Source: CAIURC01 sp043777315 (GTDB taxonomy: Bacteria > Verrucomicrobiota > Verrucomicrobiia > Chthoniobacterales > Chthoniobacteraceae). From it: a stretch of 64,000 bases of DNA. Both the position numbers and the translations under genes were made by a program. Shown piece after piece: positions 26,158-34,078 of the stretch (positions within the stretch are counted from its first letter, which is position 1; each line of letters opens with the position of its first letter). Under the pieces are notes generated by a model. The model was not told the DNA's origin, ran no database searches, and worked only from the letters and a program-made list of their open reading frames with translations. The stretch covers positions 1 through 64,000 of the forward strand of contig JAYVPW010000061.1 of assembly GCA_043777315.1 (NCBI GenBank), written 5' to 3'.

Positions 26158-26843
26158 CGGTCCTCGCATCCATCGAGGCGAACGTCGTCTTCATGGTGAT
26201 CGCCGGGATCGTCGGCGTGATCAAATGGATGACGAAAAAGGACGAAACGCCGATCACGAAACCGCCCCCGGCAGCGCGCGCAAAAGCGCCGGCCGTCCGC
26301 CCCAGCGACGACCCGGAGGAAGTGCGGATGCGCCGTTTTCTCGAGGCGCTCGGCGTGCCCGCGGACCAGCGCCCACCGCCGCCGGTGAAGCGTCGCGAGC
26401 CTCCGGCGGGGCAGGCCGTGCTGCCGAAAATCCAGCCGCGCGGGCCGATCGTCGCGCGCGACATCGCGCCGTCTTACACCAAAAAACTGCAGACACCGGC
26501 GACGCTGGTGGTGCCACCGCGGCCCAAGTCGCCGCTCGCCGCCGAACTGCCGGTCATGCAGACGAAGGCCGACAACATTCGCCTTCGCGAACTCGAGACG
26601 CCGCTCGTCCGCGAGTTCCAGACCGCATCCTCGCAGGTCACCGCGATCCCTTTCGAAGCCTCGCACGCCGACATGCGCGATGCCTACAAGACCGCGAGCG
26701 AACAGCCGTCCGAACAGCCTCCCGACAGCATCCGCGAGCTTTTGAGATCCCCGCGAGGCCTGCGCAACCTCGTCCTCCTGCGCGAAATCCTCGGCCCGCC
26801 GCGGGCTCTCCAAACCGGCGGCTCGCTTCCCGCGTTCCCCTGA
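26154..26843 (+). CDS. FloA-operon membrane protein of unknown function
   Basis: A 229-residue protein overlapping floA by four bases (ATGA). It has a single membrane helix near the N-terminus (about 8-24), then a long low-complexity, Pro/Lys/Arg-rich cytoplasmic part. The C-terminus is better ordered (RNLVLLREILGPPRAL). An EILGPPxAL-type ending also appears in proteins encoded next to floA in related phyla, which suggests a short conserved peptide for partner binding; that is from memory and not tested here. Co-translation with FloA implies a shared job. Confidence 0.7.
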   Translation: MTVLASIEANVVFMVIAGIVGVIKWMTKKDETPITKPPPAARAKAPAVRPSDDPEEVRMRRFLEALGVPADQRPPPPVKRREPPAGQAVLPKIQPRGPIVARDIAPSYTKKLQTPATLVVPPRPKSPLAAELPVMQTKADNIRLRELETPLVREFQTASSQVTAIPFEASHADMRDAYKTASEQPSEQPPDSIRELLRSPRGLRNLVLLREILGPPRALQTGGSLPAFP

Positions 26844-26876
26844 ATCTGGAGCCGGAATTCGTCGCTCGGAATTGCG

Positions 26877-27738
26877 CTATTTTTTTACGAACCAAGCCCG
26901 GGCGTTGGGATCGGACTTGAAAAAATTGAGCAGTTGCCCTGCGACCTTTTCCCGCCCGCTCTCGCTGGGATGCGTGCCGTCGCCGCCGAAGTCTTCTCGT
27001 TTCCAGACGAGGTCGCCCGCCTTGCGCTCGTTCTCGCCGTCCGCCCAGAGATACGGTCCCCACAGCAGCAGCGGCGCTTTCACCACACCCCTGGCCGCGT
27101 CGAAATTCAGGCTCGGTTCACCTTTTATCTGGTCCTGAATCACCCACCGGACCGCAAAAGCTCCCTCGTACGCGTAAGGCTCGGGATTCAATGGGGTGGT
27201 CGCGTAGCCAGCGTAGATGCGGCTCGAGAGATACGCGATTCGTAGGTTCGGGTAGCGCTTTTTGGCAATGGCAAGGTCTTGCGCCAGCCCGGCTTTCAAG
27301 TGCTCGGCTGCGGATGGAAACCCGCCGGTCGGTCCCGCGTTCGCCTCTTTGAGCCAGACGATTTCCACCTGCTTCGGCGTCACGCCAGATGATGTGAGGC
27401 GTTGATCGATGACACCCAAAAATTGCGCGGATTCATCCGCGATGCGATCGGCGGTCTGCCCGCCTTGCGCGCCATCGACGAGGACGACATTCGCGGCTTT
27501 GGCGGGGTCGGCGTTGGCGAGTTGCATGAATTTCGAAAATTCCTGGGTCGTATTCGACATCCCGATCGACAGGAGCACGACCTTGCCGCTCGGAGACGGC
27601 TGCCCGTCGGCATCGACCGGCTGAGTGTTTTGGGGGGACGCGGTCTAAATCAATAACGTCCGCGCCAAATGCCGGAATCATCCAGCCGACAAAAGCCAAA
27701 CCAAGAAGTGACGCGGACGGGCGATGGAAGGGGATCAT
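26877..27738 (-). pseudogene. SGNH-family hydrolase, frameshifted near its N-terminus
   Basis: The main frame (26877 to about 27640) encodes an SGNH-like esterase: LLSIGMSNTTQEF, VDGAQGGQTADRI and the C-terminal GDGTHPSESGREKVA with the Asp-His pair. A typical signal peptide (MIPFHRPSASLLGLAFVGWM..., ATG at 27738) lies just upstream in another frame and runs into VIDLDR. The frames meet near 27640: reading GAC then GCG TCC CCC CAA restores DASPQNTQPVD, so one extra C would explain the break. An ATG-less start at GTG 27578 would lack the signal peptide. Either a real mutation or a sequencing indel. Confidence 0.7.
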
Positions 27739-27928
27739 CAGATCAGTGAGCACGGAGCAGTTTTGTTCACCTGCTTTTCGAGCGGCACGAGTTTGCAACG
27801 GGCACTTTGCGGTTGCGTGGATCGACCGTCGCGATAAACTGCGCCCTCAAGTTCCCCCGCATCTTAGCCCGCCGTTTTTTCACGAGATTGGCTGGCGCAG
27901 ATCAAAACGGGAAACGATCCGATAGTAA

Positions 27929-28012
27929 GCCGGCGTGGCGGAATTGGCAGACGCGCTAGACTCAAAATCTGGTATCCGCAAGGGTGTGTGGGTTCGATCC
28001 CCTCCGCCGGCA
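27929..28012 (+). tRNA. tRNA-Leu (anticodon CAA)
   Basis: An 84-base cloverleaf. The acceptor stem GCCGGCG (27929-27935) pairs with CGCCGGC (28005-28011), followed by discriminator A at 28012. The D-arm contains the TGGCAGACGC typical of leucine tRNAs. The anticodon stem CTAGA/TCTGG holds the loop CTCAAAA, giving anticodon CAA for UUG codons. A long variable arm marks a class II tRNA, and the T-loop reads GGTTCGATCCC. The 3' CCA is not encoded. Confidence 0.96.
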
Positions 28013-28183
28013 CTTTAAGACAACAAATGGTCGGAGGGCACACAGGGAATTAGGCGTCCCGGCTCGCTCTTGTGGTGTGTGGGGACAAATCTTGGGCAAT
28101 CTGCGGCACTGTCCGGCACGAACGTCAGTGAAGTTGACACGGCCATCCACGCCTGAATGGAGAGCCGAGTATCTCCGCAAAAC

Positions 28184-28221
28184 GAAAAGAGGCGCGACGT
28201 GACACGCCGCGCCTCTTTCAA
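28184..28221 (-). terminator. Rho-independent terminator of the basic repeat protein gene
   Basis: On the minus strand GAAAGAGGCGCGGCG... pairs with CGCGCCTCTTTTC across a short loop. A stem of about 11 base pairs leads into a T-rich run (TTTTCGTTTTG). It lies 20 bases downstream of the stop of the minus-strand gene ending at 28241. Confidence 0.75.
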
Positions 28222-28240
28222 ATCTACGTTTAACTTAAGT

Positions 28241-28648
28241 TCAGGACTCCTGCGTTTTTTTCCGAGCGGCCCAGCGGGCTTTCATGGCGGCGGCCAACTT
28301 CGCCCGGCCTTCAGGCGTGATGCCGCTCCGTTTTTTGGCCTTCTTGGCGGGCTTCGCAGCAGCTTGATCGGGAGCCGTCTTGCTGGCCCAGCGCGCCTTT
28401 TGCGCAGCGGCCATTTTCGCCCTGGCTTCAGCAGACACGACACGTTTTCCGGACTGCGTTGGGCCGGTCTTTTTCGCGTGGCTCGTTGCAGCCCTGCGGC
28501 GGGTTGGTTTGGCAGCGGGAGTTGAAGTGGGCTTGCTTCCGAAGAGGCTGCTCAACTTGTCTTGCAACGCGCCGATTTGTTTGCGGATCAACAAAGCTTC
28601 TTCGAGTTTGTCGATAGGATGGTCCCAGAAGGAATTGGATTCAGTCAT
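28241..28648 (-). CDS. Basic protein with two KARWA repeats
   Basis: A 135-residue protein with an N-terminal helical part (about 8-38, DHPIDKLEEALLIRKQIGAL). It then becomes very rich in Lys, Ala, Arg and Pro. Two copies of a 19-residue motif occur: VSAEARAKMAAAQKARWAS (71-89) and ITPEGRAKLAAAMKARWAA (110-128), separated by Ala/Lys linkers resembling histone-H1-like tails. I infer nucleic-acid binding from the charge and repeats. The start at 28648 fits the ordered N-terminal helix; the frame runs further upstream. A terminator follows the stop. Confidence 0.7.
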   Translation of the reverse strand: MTESNSFWDHPIDKLEEALLIRKQIGALQDKLSSLFGSKPTSTPAAKPTRRRAATSHAKKTGPTQSGKRVVSAEARAKMAAAQKARWASKTAPDQAAAKPAKKAKKRSGITPEGRAKLAAAMKARWAARKKTQES

Positions 28649-28832
28649 AGGCTTGCTGTTAGGTTCCGGGTCGTGATGTGTCAAGCTCTTATCGACAAGA
28701 GATGTGAGCAATGTTCGTCGCGTGACTGGGCTAGCCGTAGCTGTCATCCCCAGTCGTGGTCCTTCAATCATCGGCAAGGCTTCTCGTGAGATGAAGGTGG
28801 CGATGAGTTGGATTTGCGATCATCGTTTCCGC

Positions 28833-29507
28833 ATGCGTCTTCCTTTGCTTCTTTTAGCCCTGCTGACGGCTCTCACTGCTCATGGGGCGCACCCCTTTCT
28901 CTGCTGTGATTACAATGGCGGCAAGGTGTGCATGGTGTCTGCGGACGGAGTCGTGGAGTGGGAGTTCGCGGCCAGGAATCCGCAGGACTGCTGGCGCTTG
29001 CCCGACCGTAACATTCTTTTTGCCTACGTCGGTGGTGCGATGGAAGTAACGCCCACAAAAGAGGTGGTGTGGGAATACAAGGCGCCAGAGAAAACGGAGG
29101 TGCATGGATGTCAGCCGCTTCCCGATGGAAGTGTGCTCGTCGTGGAAGGTGGGAGCAGCCGCATTGTCGAAGTGAATCGAGGTGGGACGGTCGCCCGGGA
29201 GATCAAGCTTTCCACCGATCCCAGCGTGAAGCTTCACAATCAGTTCCGGTGGGAGTTGAATGAGAATGATTTTCTGGGTAACCCGCTCCGCCTGATGGCC
29301 GGATGCCAGCGTCTCCCCGACGGCAACACGATCATCTGTAACTATCTCGGTCATGGCCACATTGCCGAGCAGCCGCAGTTCTTTGAAGTGACACGCGACA
29401 AGAAAGTGGTCTGGGAATTTGCCGATCACGCGCACTTCAAGACCATCAATCAGATCCAGGCGCTGGACATCGAGGGCGACGTGACCAAAGGCGAAATTCA
29501 GCGCTGA
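28833..29507 (+). CDS. Exported beta-propeller protein, probably internally deleted
   Basis: A 224-residue product with a signal peptide (MRLPLLLLALLTALTAHGA) and propeller blades: CCDYNGGKVCMV, GVVEWEFAARNPQDCWRLPD, KEVVWEYKAP, GNTIICNYLGHGH, KKVVWEFADH. Related exported propellers are, as I recall, well over 300 residues, with more blades between the LHNQFR segment and the W-x-LNENDF segment. Here these two are joined directly (KLHNQFRWELNENDF), suggesting an in-frame deletion. The ligand is unknown. The start at 28833 is chosen for the signal peptide; the frame is open from 28704. Confidence 0.6.
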   Translation: MRLPLLLLALLTALTAHGAHPFLCCDYNGGKVCMVSADGVVEWEFAARNPQDCWRLPDRNILFAYVGGAMEVTPTKEVVWEYKAPEKTEVHGCQPLPDGSVLVVEGGSSRIVEVNRGGTVAREIKLSTDPSVKLHNQFRWELNENDFLGNPLRLMAGCQRLPDGNTIICNYLGHGHIAEQPQFFEVTRDKKVVWEFADHAHFKTINQIQALDIEGDVTKGEIQR

Positions 29508-29514
29508 GTTTCGA

Positions 29515-29994
29515 GTGAACAAACGCACGTTGATCGAGAAGATCATCGCTCACCTGTCCGGCGAACTCGAGGCCTACGAAAAGTCCGCGCGTGCCGCCCA
29601 CGCCGAGGCCACGCACGAGCAGAATAAAGCCGAGAACAAATACGACACCCGCGCGCTGGAGGCCTCGTATCTGGCGCACGGGCAATCGCGCCAGGCGGCC
29701 GAAACCGAACAAGCGCGGCAGCAATTCGAGGCGCTCATCGTGCGCGCTTTCGGGTCGGCCGATCCGATCGATCTGGGCGCGCTGGTGGAAGTGGAAAGCA
29801 AAGGGGAGCGGTCCCTTTACTTCATCGGCCCGCGCGCTGGCGGGACCGAGATCAGGCACGGGAAAAAAACCGTGATCGTCCTGACTCCGCACTCGCCCTT
29901 GGGTCGTCTGCTGATGGGGAAACGGAAGGGCGATCGGCTGAAGATCGAGCCTGGAGGCGGGCGGAGCGACGATCAGGTCATCGCGGTCTCTTGA
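29515..29994 (+). CDS. GreA/GreB-type elongation factor domain protein
   Basis: A 159-residue protein starting at GTG 29515. The N-terminal half is a charged helical hairpin candidate (EATHEQNKAENKYDTRALEA). The C-terminal half carries the GreA/GreB FKBP-like signature HSPLGRLLMGKRKGDRLKI. Gre factors enter the secondary channel of RNA polymerase to rescue backtracked complexes. The acidic tip is not typical (there is a single EN...D pattern), so this is a Gre-domain paralogue whose cleavage activity is uncertain. It lies 7 bases after the beta-propeller gene. Confidence 0.75.
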   Translation: MNKRTLIEKIIAHLSGELEAYEKSARAAHAEATHEQNKAENKYDTRALEASYLAHGQSRQAAETEQARQQFEALIVRAFGSADPIDLGALVEVESKGERSLYFIGPRAGGTEIRHGKKTVIVLTPHSPLGRLLMGKRKGDRLKIEPGGGRSDDQVIAVS

Positions 29995-30050
29995 CTGGGG
30001 GCCTGCCCGGAACTTGGAGATGACACCTTCGCTGGCGAATCCGGCGGTGG

Positions 30051-30398
30051 CGGAAGTTTCCGTCGGGTCGCGAGCTGACGGCCGGGCAGATGGTCGAGGG
30101 AGTGAAACAGCAGGCCGAGGGTTGGGGGTTCGACGCGATCACGCTGGGATTTCCCGGTTTGGTGGAAAATGGAAAGCTCGCGCGCGAGCCGCTGAATCTC
30201 TCGGGCGGCTGGCTGAATTTCGACTTCGCGCGCGCCTTCGACCGGCCCGTCCGGATCATTAACGACGCGGTGATGCAGGCGCTCGCGAACTATCAAGGCG
30301 GGCGGATGTTGTTCGTCGGTTTCGGCACCAGCGTCGGCGCGGCGCTGGTCGCGGACGACGTGGTGGTGCCGGTGGAGCTCGGTCTGATTCCGTTCAGC
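30051..30398 (+). pseudogene. Remnant of a ROK-family sugar kinase (polyphosphate-glucokinase-like)
   Basis: About 116 codons of a ROK kinase are preserved: KFPSGRELTAGQMVEGV, FDAITLGFPGLV, INDAVMQALANYQGGRML and FGTSVGAALVADDVVVPVEL. The middle of the enzyme is good, including the Asn-Asp catalytic motif IND. But the N-terminal phosphate loop (DxGGT) is absent: in frame, a stop lies at 30021-30023. The family similarity also ends near 30398, after which the frame runs into the antisense of the next gene. Both ends are missing, so the product cannot be an active kinase. Confidence 0.72.
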
Positions 30399-30461
30399 AA
30401 CCGATTTCAGGACGACGGCTTGTTCAACGGCTCGGTGCTGCCGAGCGAAGTTTTTGACGAA

Positions 30462-31829
30462 TCAGTACTCGCTCTTTTTCGTCACGCCGGGCTGCGGCAG
30501 CGGGTAGCTCCCGTCCGCGTTCGCGAGCAGCGGCGCGGGCGAATCGAGCGTGAGTTTGTCCACGTCCGGCGCGAACTCGTGCGCCCAATTCAGCGCCTCG
30601 TCGCGCGTGATCGTCTGGCCCGTGTGCGAGGAAAGCCGGCCCATCGCGGTGATCAAACTCGCCTCGGCGCTGCGGACGATTTCGTTGTAAGGCTTGTCGT
30701 TGCGGATCGCCTCGACGAAGTCGTCCCACTCGGTCTGATACGGGTTCGGCTCGGGCTTCGGCGCTTTCCAGATCACCTCTTCGCTCTTCACGCGCTGCCC
30801 GCTGAAGATGCGCGCATTCGTCGGGCTGTGCCCCGCGCTCGAGATGATCGCGAGCCCTTTCGTCCCGTGCGCGTAAGTCGCGAACTCGCCGCTGCAGCCC
30901 TCGATATTCCGGCTCTCGAGGAAGAGCTTCGTCCCGTCCTCAAACGTGTATTCGACCGAGTAATTGTCGAAATTCTGATCGACCCAGTCCTCGCGGAAAT
31001 GCCGCCCGCCGAGTCCTTTCGCCTCGACCGGCCACGCGCCTTTCATCCAGCACGCCTCGTCGATGTTGTGAATGTTGAAGTCGCTGTAGGCACCGCCGCT
31101 CGCCCACAGGAAGCTGTGGAACCGCTGAATCTGGTAGTGCAGCTCCGGGATTTCCTCGGGCCGTTTTTTCGAGCGGAAAGAGGCCACTGGCGCCTGCACG
31201 CGATACGCCCGCAGCAGCAGGATGTCGCCGATTTCGCCGGCCCTCACTTTTTGCAGCAGTTCACCGCGCACACGGCAATGCCGGCACATCAGCCCGACCG
31301 CGACCTTCATCCCTTTTTTCTCTGCCTCGACATTGAGCGCGAGCATCCGCCGCGTCGTCGGTCCATCGACGGAGATCGGCTTTTCCATGAACACGTTTTT
31401 CAGCCCCGACTCGATCGCGTATTTGAAATGCACCCACCGAAAAGCCGGCGGCGTGGTGAACAAAACGATCCCGTTTTTCGGCAGCAAATCGATGGCGTGT
31501 TTGTAGGCGTCGAAGCCGATGAACTGCCGATCCGCCGGCACATCGACCTGCGTTTTGTACTGATTCTGCAATCCATTGAGGCTGCTTTTCAGCCGGTTCT
31601 CGAAGACATCCGCCATCGCCACGAGCTTGATCGGCGGGCCCGTGACGGAGAGCGCATTCGCCGCCGCGCCGGTCCCGCGACCGCCGCAGCCGACCAGCGC
31701 GATTTGCTGCGTGTTGTCCTCGGCGGCGAAGACGAACGGGAGTTTCACGCCGGCCAGCACGGAGGCGGCGGCGGTGGTTTTGAGGAAGGTCCGGCGACTC
31801 GTGGGCTCGGGGATCGGGGAGGGATTCAT
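30462..31829 (-). CDS. Tat-exported Gfo/Idh/MocA family oxidoreductase
   Basis: A 455-residue protein with a twin-arginine signal (SRRTFLKTTAAASVLAG, RR at 12-13). A Rossmann domain follows (QIALVGCGGRGTG), with EKPIS (NAD-site Lys) and the alpha/beta substrate domain (SGGAYSDFNIHNIDEACW). The Bacteroidetes/Verrucomicrobia Tat-exported branch acts on sugars or glycosides with tightly held NAD(P). The start at 31829 puts the signal at the N-terminus; the frame is open to 32006. It is divergent from the acyltransferase gene. Confidence 0.9.
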   Translation of the reverse strand: MNPSPIPEPTSRRTFLKTTAAASVLAGVKLPFVFAAEDNTQQIALVGCGGRGTGAAANALSVTGPPIKLVAMADVFENRLKSSLNGLQNQYKTQVDVPADRQFIGFDAYKHAIDLLPKNGIVLFTTPPAFRWVHFKYAIESGLKNVFMEKPISVDGPTTRRMLALNVEAEKKGMKVAVGLMCRHCRVRGELLQKVRAGEIGDILLLRAYRVQAPVASFRSKKRPEEIPELHYQIQRFHSFLWASGGAYSDFNIHNIDEACWMKGAWPVEAKGLGGRHFREDWVDQNFDNYSVEYTFEDGTKLFLESRNIEGCSGEFATYAHGTKGLAIISSAGHSPTNARIFSGQRVKSEEVIWKAPKPEPNPYQTEWDDFVEAIRNDKPYNEIVRSAEASLITAMGRLSSHTGQTITRDEALNWAHEFAPDVDKLTLDSPAPLLANADGSYPLPQPGVTKKSEY

Positions 31830-31929
31830 GCGGAAAAAACTGAGCGCCGCGCCGCGCTGCGTCAATGCCCCCGGCCACGCGGAATCTTCAACTGAAAAGC
31901 CGGGGAACGCCCCGTGCTCAACAGCGCCG

Positions 31930-33075
31930 ATGAATCCAAAACACCGAGCCGCAGGTCTCGATGTCATTCGCGCCGTCGCGCTGCTGCTCGTGCTCGGGCG
32001 GCACATGATTCCGTGCCCGGAGGACTTCAGTCCGGTGCTTCACGCGGTCAGCGAGTTTTTCATTCGCGGCGGCTGGGTCGGAGTCGATCTGTTTTTTGTG
32101 TTGAGCGGATTCCTGGTCGGCGGCCTGCTTTTTCGCGAACGGCGCGACCGCGGCGGGATCGCGCTCGGGCGGTTTTATTTGCGGCGCGGCTTCAAGATTT
32201 ATCCGCAGTTCTGGCTGTTCCTCGCGTTCGTCATCATCTGGAAAAAGAGCGTCGGGCAGCCGGTGACTTCCACGCAGATTCTGGCGGAACTTTTCTTCTT
32301 CCAAAACTACGTCGTCGGCCTGTGGGGGACGAATTGGTCGCTCGCCGTGGAGGAGCATTTCTACCTGCTGCTGCCGGCGTTGCTCTGGGCGGTGCGACGC
32401 TTTTCCGCAGACCCCGCGCGTCCGTGGGTGAGGCTGCCGGCGGCGGTCGCGGTCGTGGCGATCGGATGTCTGGCGTGGCGCGTGATGGCTTCGCTCGAAC
32501 CGTTCATGGTGCAGACGCATCTCGTCCCGACGCACCTCCGCATCGACGGCCTTTTTTGCGGCGTCCTGCTCGCGTGGTGCGCGCAAGACCATCGCGAACG
32601 CTTCCTCACCTTCTGCCGTCAGCATCGCGGAAAGTTGCTCGCCGGTGGAATCGCGGCACTGGTGCCGGCGTTCGTTTTTGAGCTGCCGGGTTGCTGGTAT
32701 TTGCAGGTTCCCGGACTCGCGGTGCATTCGCTCGCCGGCGCGGCTTTGATCTGCGTCGCGGCAGGCGCGAAAGGCTGCGGCGGCTGGCTGGCGCGGCGGC
32801 TCGCGTCGATCGGACGTCACTCGTACGCGACCTATCTCTGGCATTTTTGGATCGGGCATTACGGCGTCGGCTGCCTCGCGCGCCTCGTCCACTGGACGCC
32901 AAATTGGGCGGTTTCCACGCTGCTCTACCTCGGCGGATCGCTCGCCGTGGGTGCCGTGCTGACTGTGTTTTTTGAAGAGCCGCTCCTCGCGCTCCGCGAC
33001 CGCATCGCGCCCGCCTCTGGCCGACCGCGCGCGCCGGTGCTCATCCCGGCCGGGGCGTCGGCGCTCGAGACCTGA
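31930..33075 (+). CDS. Acyltransferase 3 family membrane protein (OafA-like)
   Basis: A 381-residue protein with about ten membrane helices. The family motifs are RAAGLDVIRAVALLLVLGRH near the start (catalytic His), GVDLFFVLSGFLVGGLLFRE and TNWSLAVEEHFYLLLP. Such proteins transfer acyl groups to surface sugars, peptidoglycan or other acceptors; the acceptor is not predictable. The start at 31930 fits the family's N-terminus. It is convergent, ten bases apart, with the oxidoreductase gene at 33086. Confidence 0.88.
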   Translation: MNPKHRAAGLDVIRAVALLLVLGRHMIPCPEDFSPVLHAVSEFFIRGGWVGVDLFFVLSGFLVGGLLFRERRDRGGIALGRFYLRRGFKIYPQFWLFLAFVIIWKKSVGQPVTSTQILAELFFFQNYVVGLWGTNWSLAVEEHFYLLLPALLWAVRRFSADPARPWVRLPAAVAVVAIGCLAWRVMASLEPFMVQTHLVPTHLRIDGLFCGVLLAWCAQDHRERFLTFCRQHRGKLLAGGIAALVPAFVFELPGCWYLQVPGLAVHSLAGAALICVAAGAKGCGGWLARRLASIGRHSYATYLWHFWIGHYGVGCLARLVHWTPNWAVSTLLYLGGSLAVGAVLTVFFEEPLLALRDRIAPASGRPRAPVLIPAGASALET

Positions 33076-33085
33076 CGAAAAAAAT

Positions 33086-34078
33086 TCAGCCCGTCGCCAG
33101 CCGCTGCGCTTCGAGTGCGAGGCGCGAGGCACGCAGGCAGTCGGCTGGGAGGAGGTCCGCGAGTTCAGGATGTCCGCCGATGACGTGCAGGAAATCTGCG
33201 AGGTAGGCGCGCGGGAGATCGCCGGCGGCGGGGCGCGTCTGCGGCTCAGTGTCGGAGTCGATGATCACCGTCACTTCGTTGGAAAGAAGATGCGTTTCCG
33301 CGAGCCCGCGCGTGCCGTGGACGAGCAGGTGCCAGTAGTGCGGAAGCTTGTACCCGAGCCGATCGGGAGCCAGATATGACAGGTCCGCGAGCACGCCCGC
33401 GCCGTTGCTGAGCGTCGCCATGAATTGCGCGCAGTCGTGGAAATCGGGAGCCGCAGCCTTCGCATTCCACGAGCGCGCGACGGCGATTTCACGCCACTCG
33501 ATTCCGGTAAGCCACGGGATGAAATCGAACGCGTGGATGCCGATGTCGTTGATCGTGCCGCCATGTTTGCCCGCTTCGAAATACCAGCCCGGACGTGTGC
33601 CGGGCAGGAGCGGATGCTGCGCGTCGATGCGCACGGTGCAGACCTCGCCGATTTCACCGGCGCGGATGATTTCGCGCAGCGCGCGAAACGCGCCGGAGCC
33701 GCGACTGTCGAGTTGCAAGCCGACGGCGAGATTTTTGTCCGAGCTGATGCGCTCGATCTCCGCCTGCTCCTCGAGCGTGGTGCAGAGCGGCTTGTCGCTG
33801 AGCACATGCCTGCCCGCATTCAGCGCCTCGATCGCGAGCGCACCACGGCGCGCGTAATAATCGCCGATCGCGATCACGTCGCATTCCACCTCGCGCAGCA
33901 TCGCCGAAAAATCCGAATGCGTAACGCACACGCGCCCCGCCGCAGCCAGCTCCGGGCGTGCGGCGGAATCTTCCTCGCAGCACGCGACGACTTCGCAATC
34001 GGCGTGCGCCTCAACGCCCGCGAGCAGGTCGAGAATGTGGCTGTGCCGGAAGCCCGCGAAAGCGAAACGCGTCTTCAT
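33086..34078 (-). CDS. Gfo/Idh/MocA family oxidoreductase
   Basis: A 330-residue cytoplasmic oxidoreductase with no signal peptide. It begins RFAFAGFRHSHILDLLAGV rather than the GxGxxG loop, so the dinucleotide site is divergent. SDKPLCTTLEE carries the conserved Lys, and GGTINDIGIHAFDFIPWL is the substrate-site helix. It overlaps the preceding oxidoreductase gene by four bases (ATGA). It forms the last of a minus-strand run that starts with the nagA and nagB remnants. Substrate unknown, probably a sugar. Confidence 0.86.
   Translation of the reverse strand: MKTRFAFAGFRHSHILDLLAGVEAHADCEVVACCEEDSAARPELAAAGRVCVTHSDFSAMLREVECDVIAIGDYYARRGALAIEALNAGRHVLSDKPLCTTLEEQAEIERISSDKNLAVGLQLDSRGSGAFRALREIIRAGEIGEVCTVRIDAQHPLLPGTRPGWYFEAGKHGGTINDIGIHAFDFIPWLTGIEWREIAVARSWNAKAAAPDFHDCAQFMATLSNGAGVLADLSYLAPDRLGYKLPHYWHLLVHGTRGLAETHLLSNEVTVIIDSDTEPQTRPAAGDLPRAYLADFLHVIGGHPELADLLPADCLRASRLALEAQRLATG

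Noticed and set aside
27962..28180. A small minus-strand frame overlapping the tRNA-Leu gene
   Set aside because: Its end (RRRGSNPHTLADTRF) is the antisense of the tRNA, a common spurious peptide. No upstream signals are seen.
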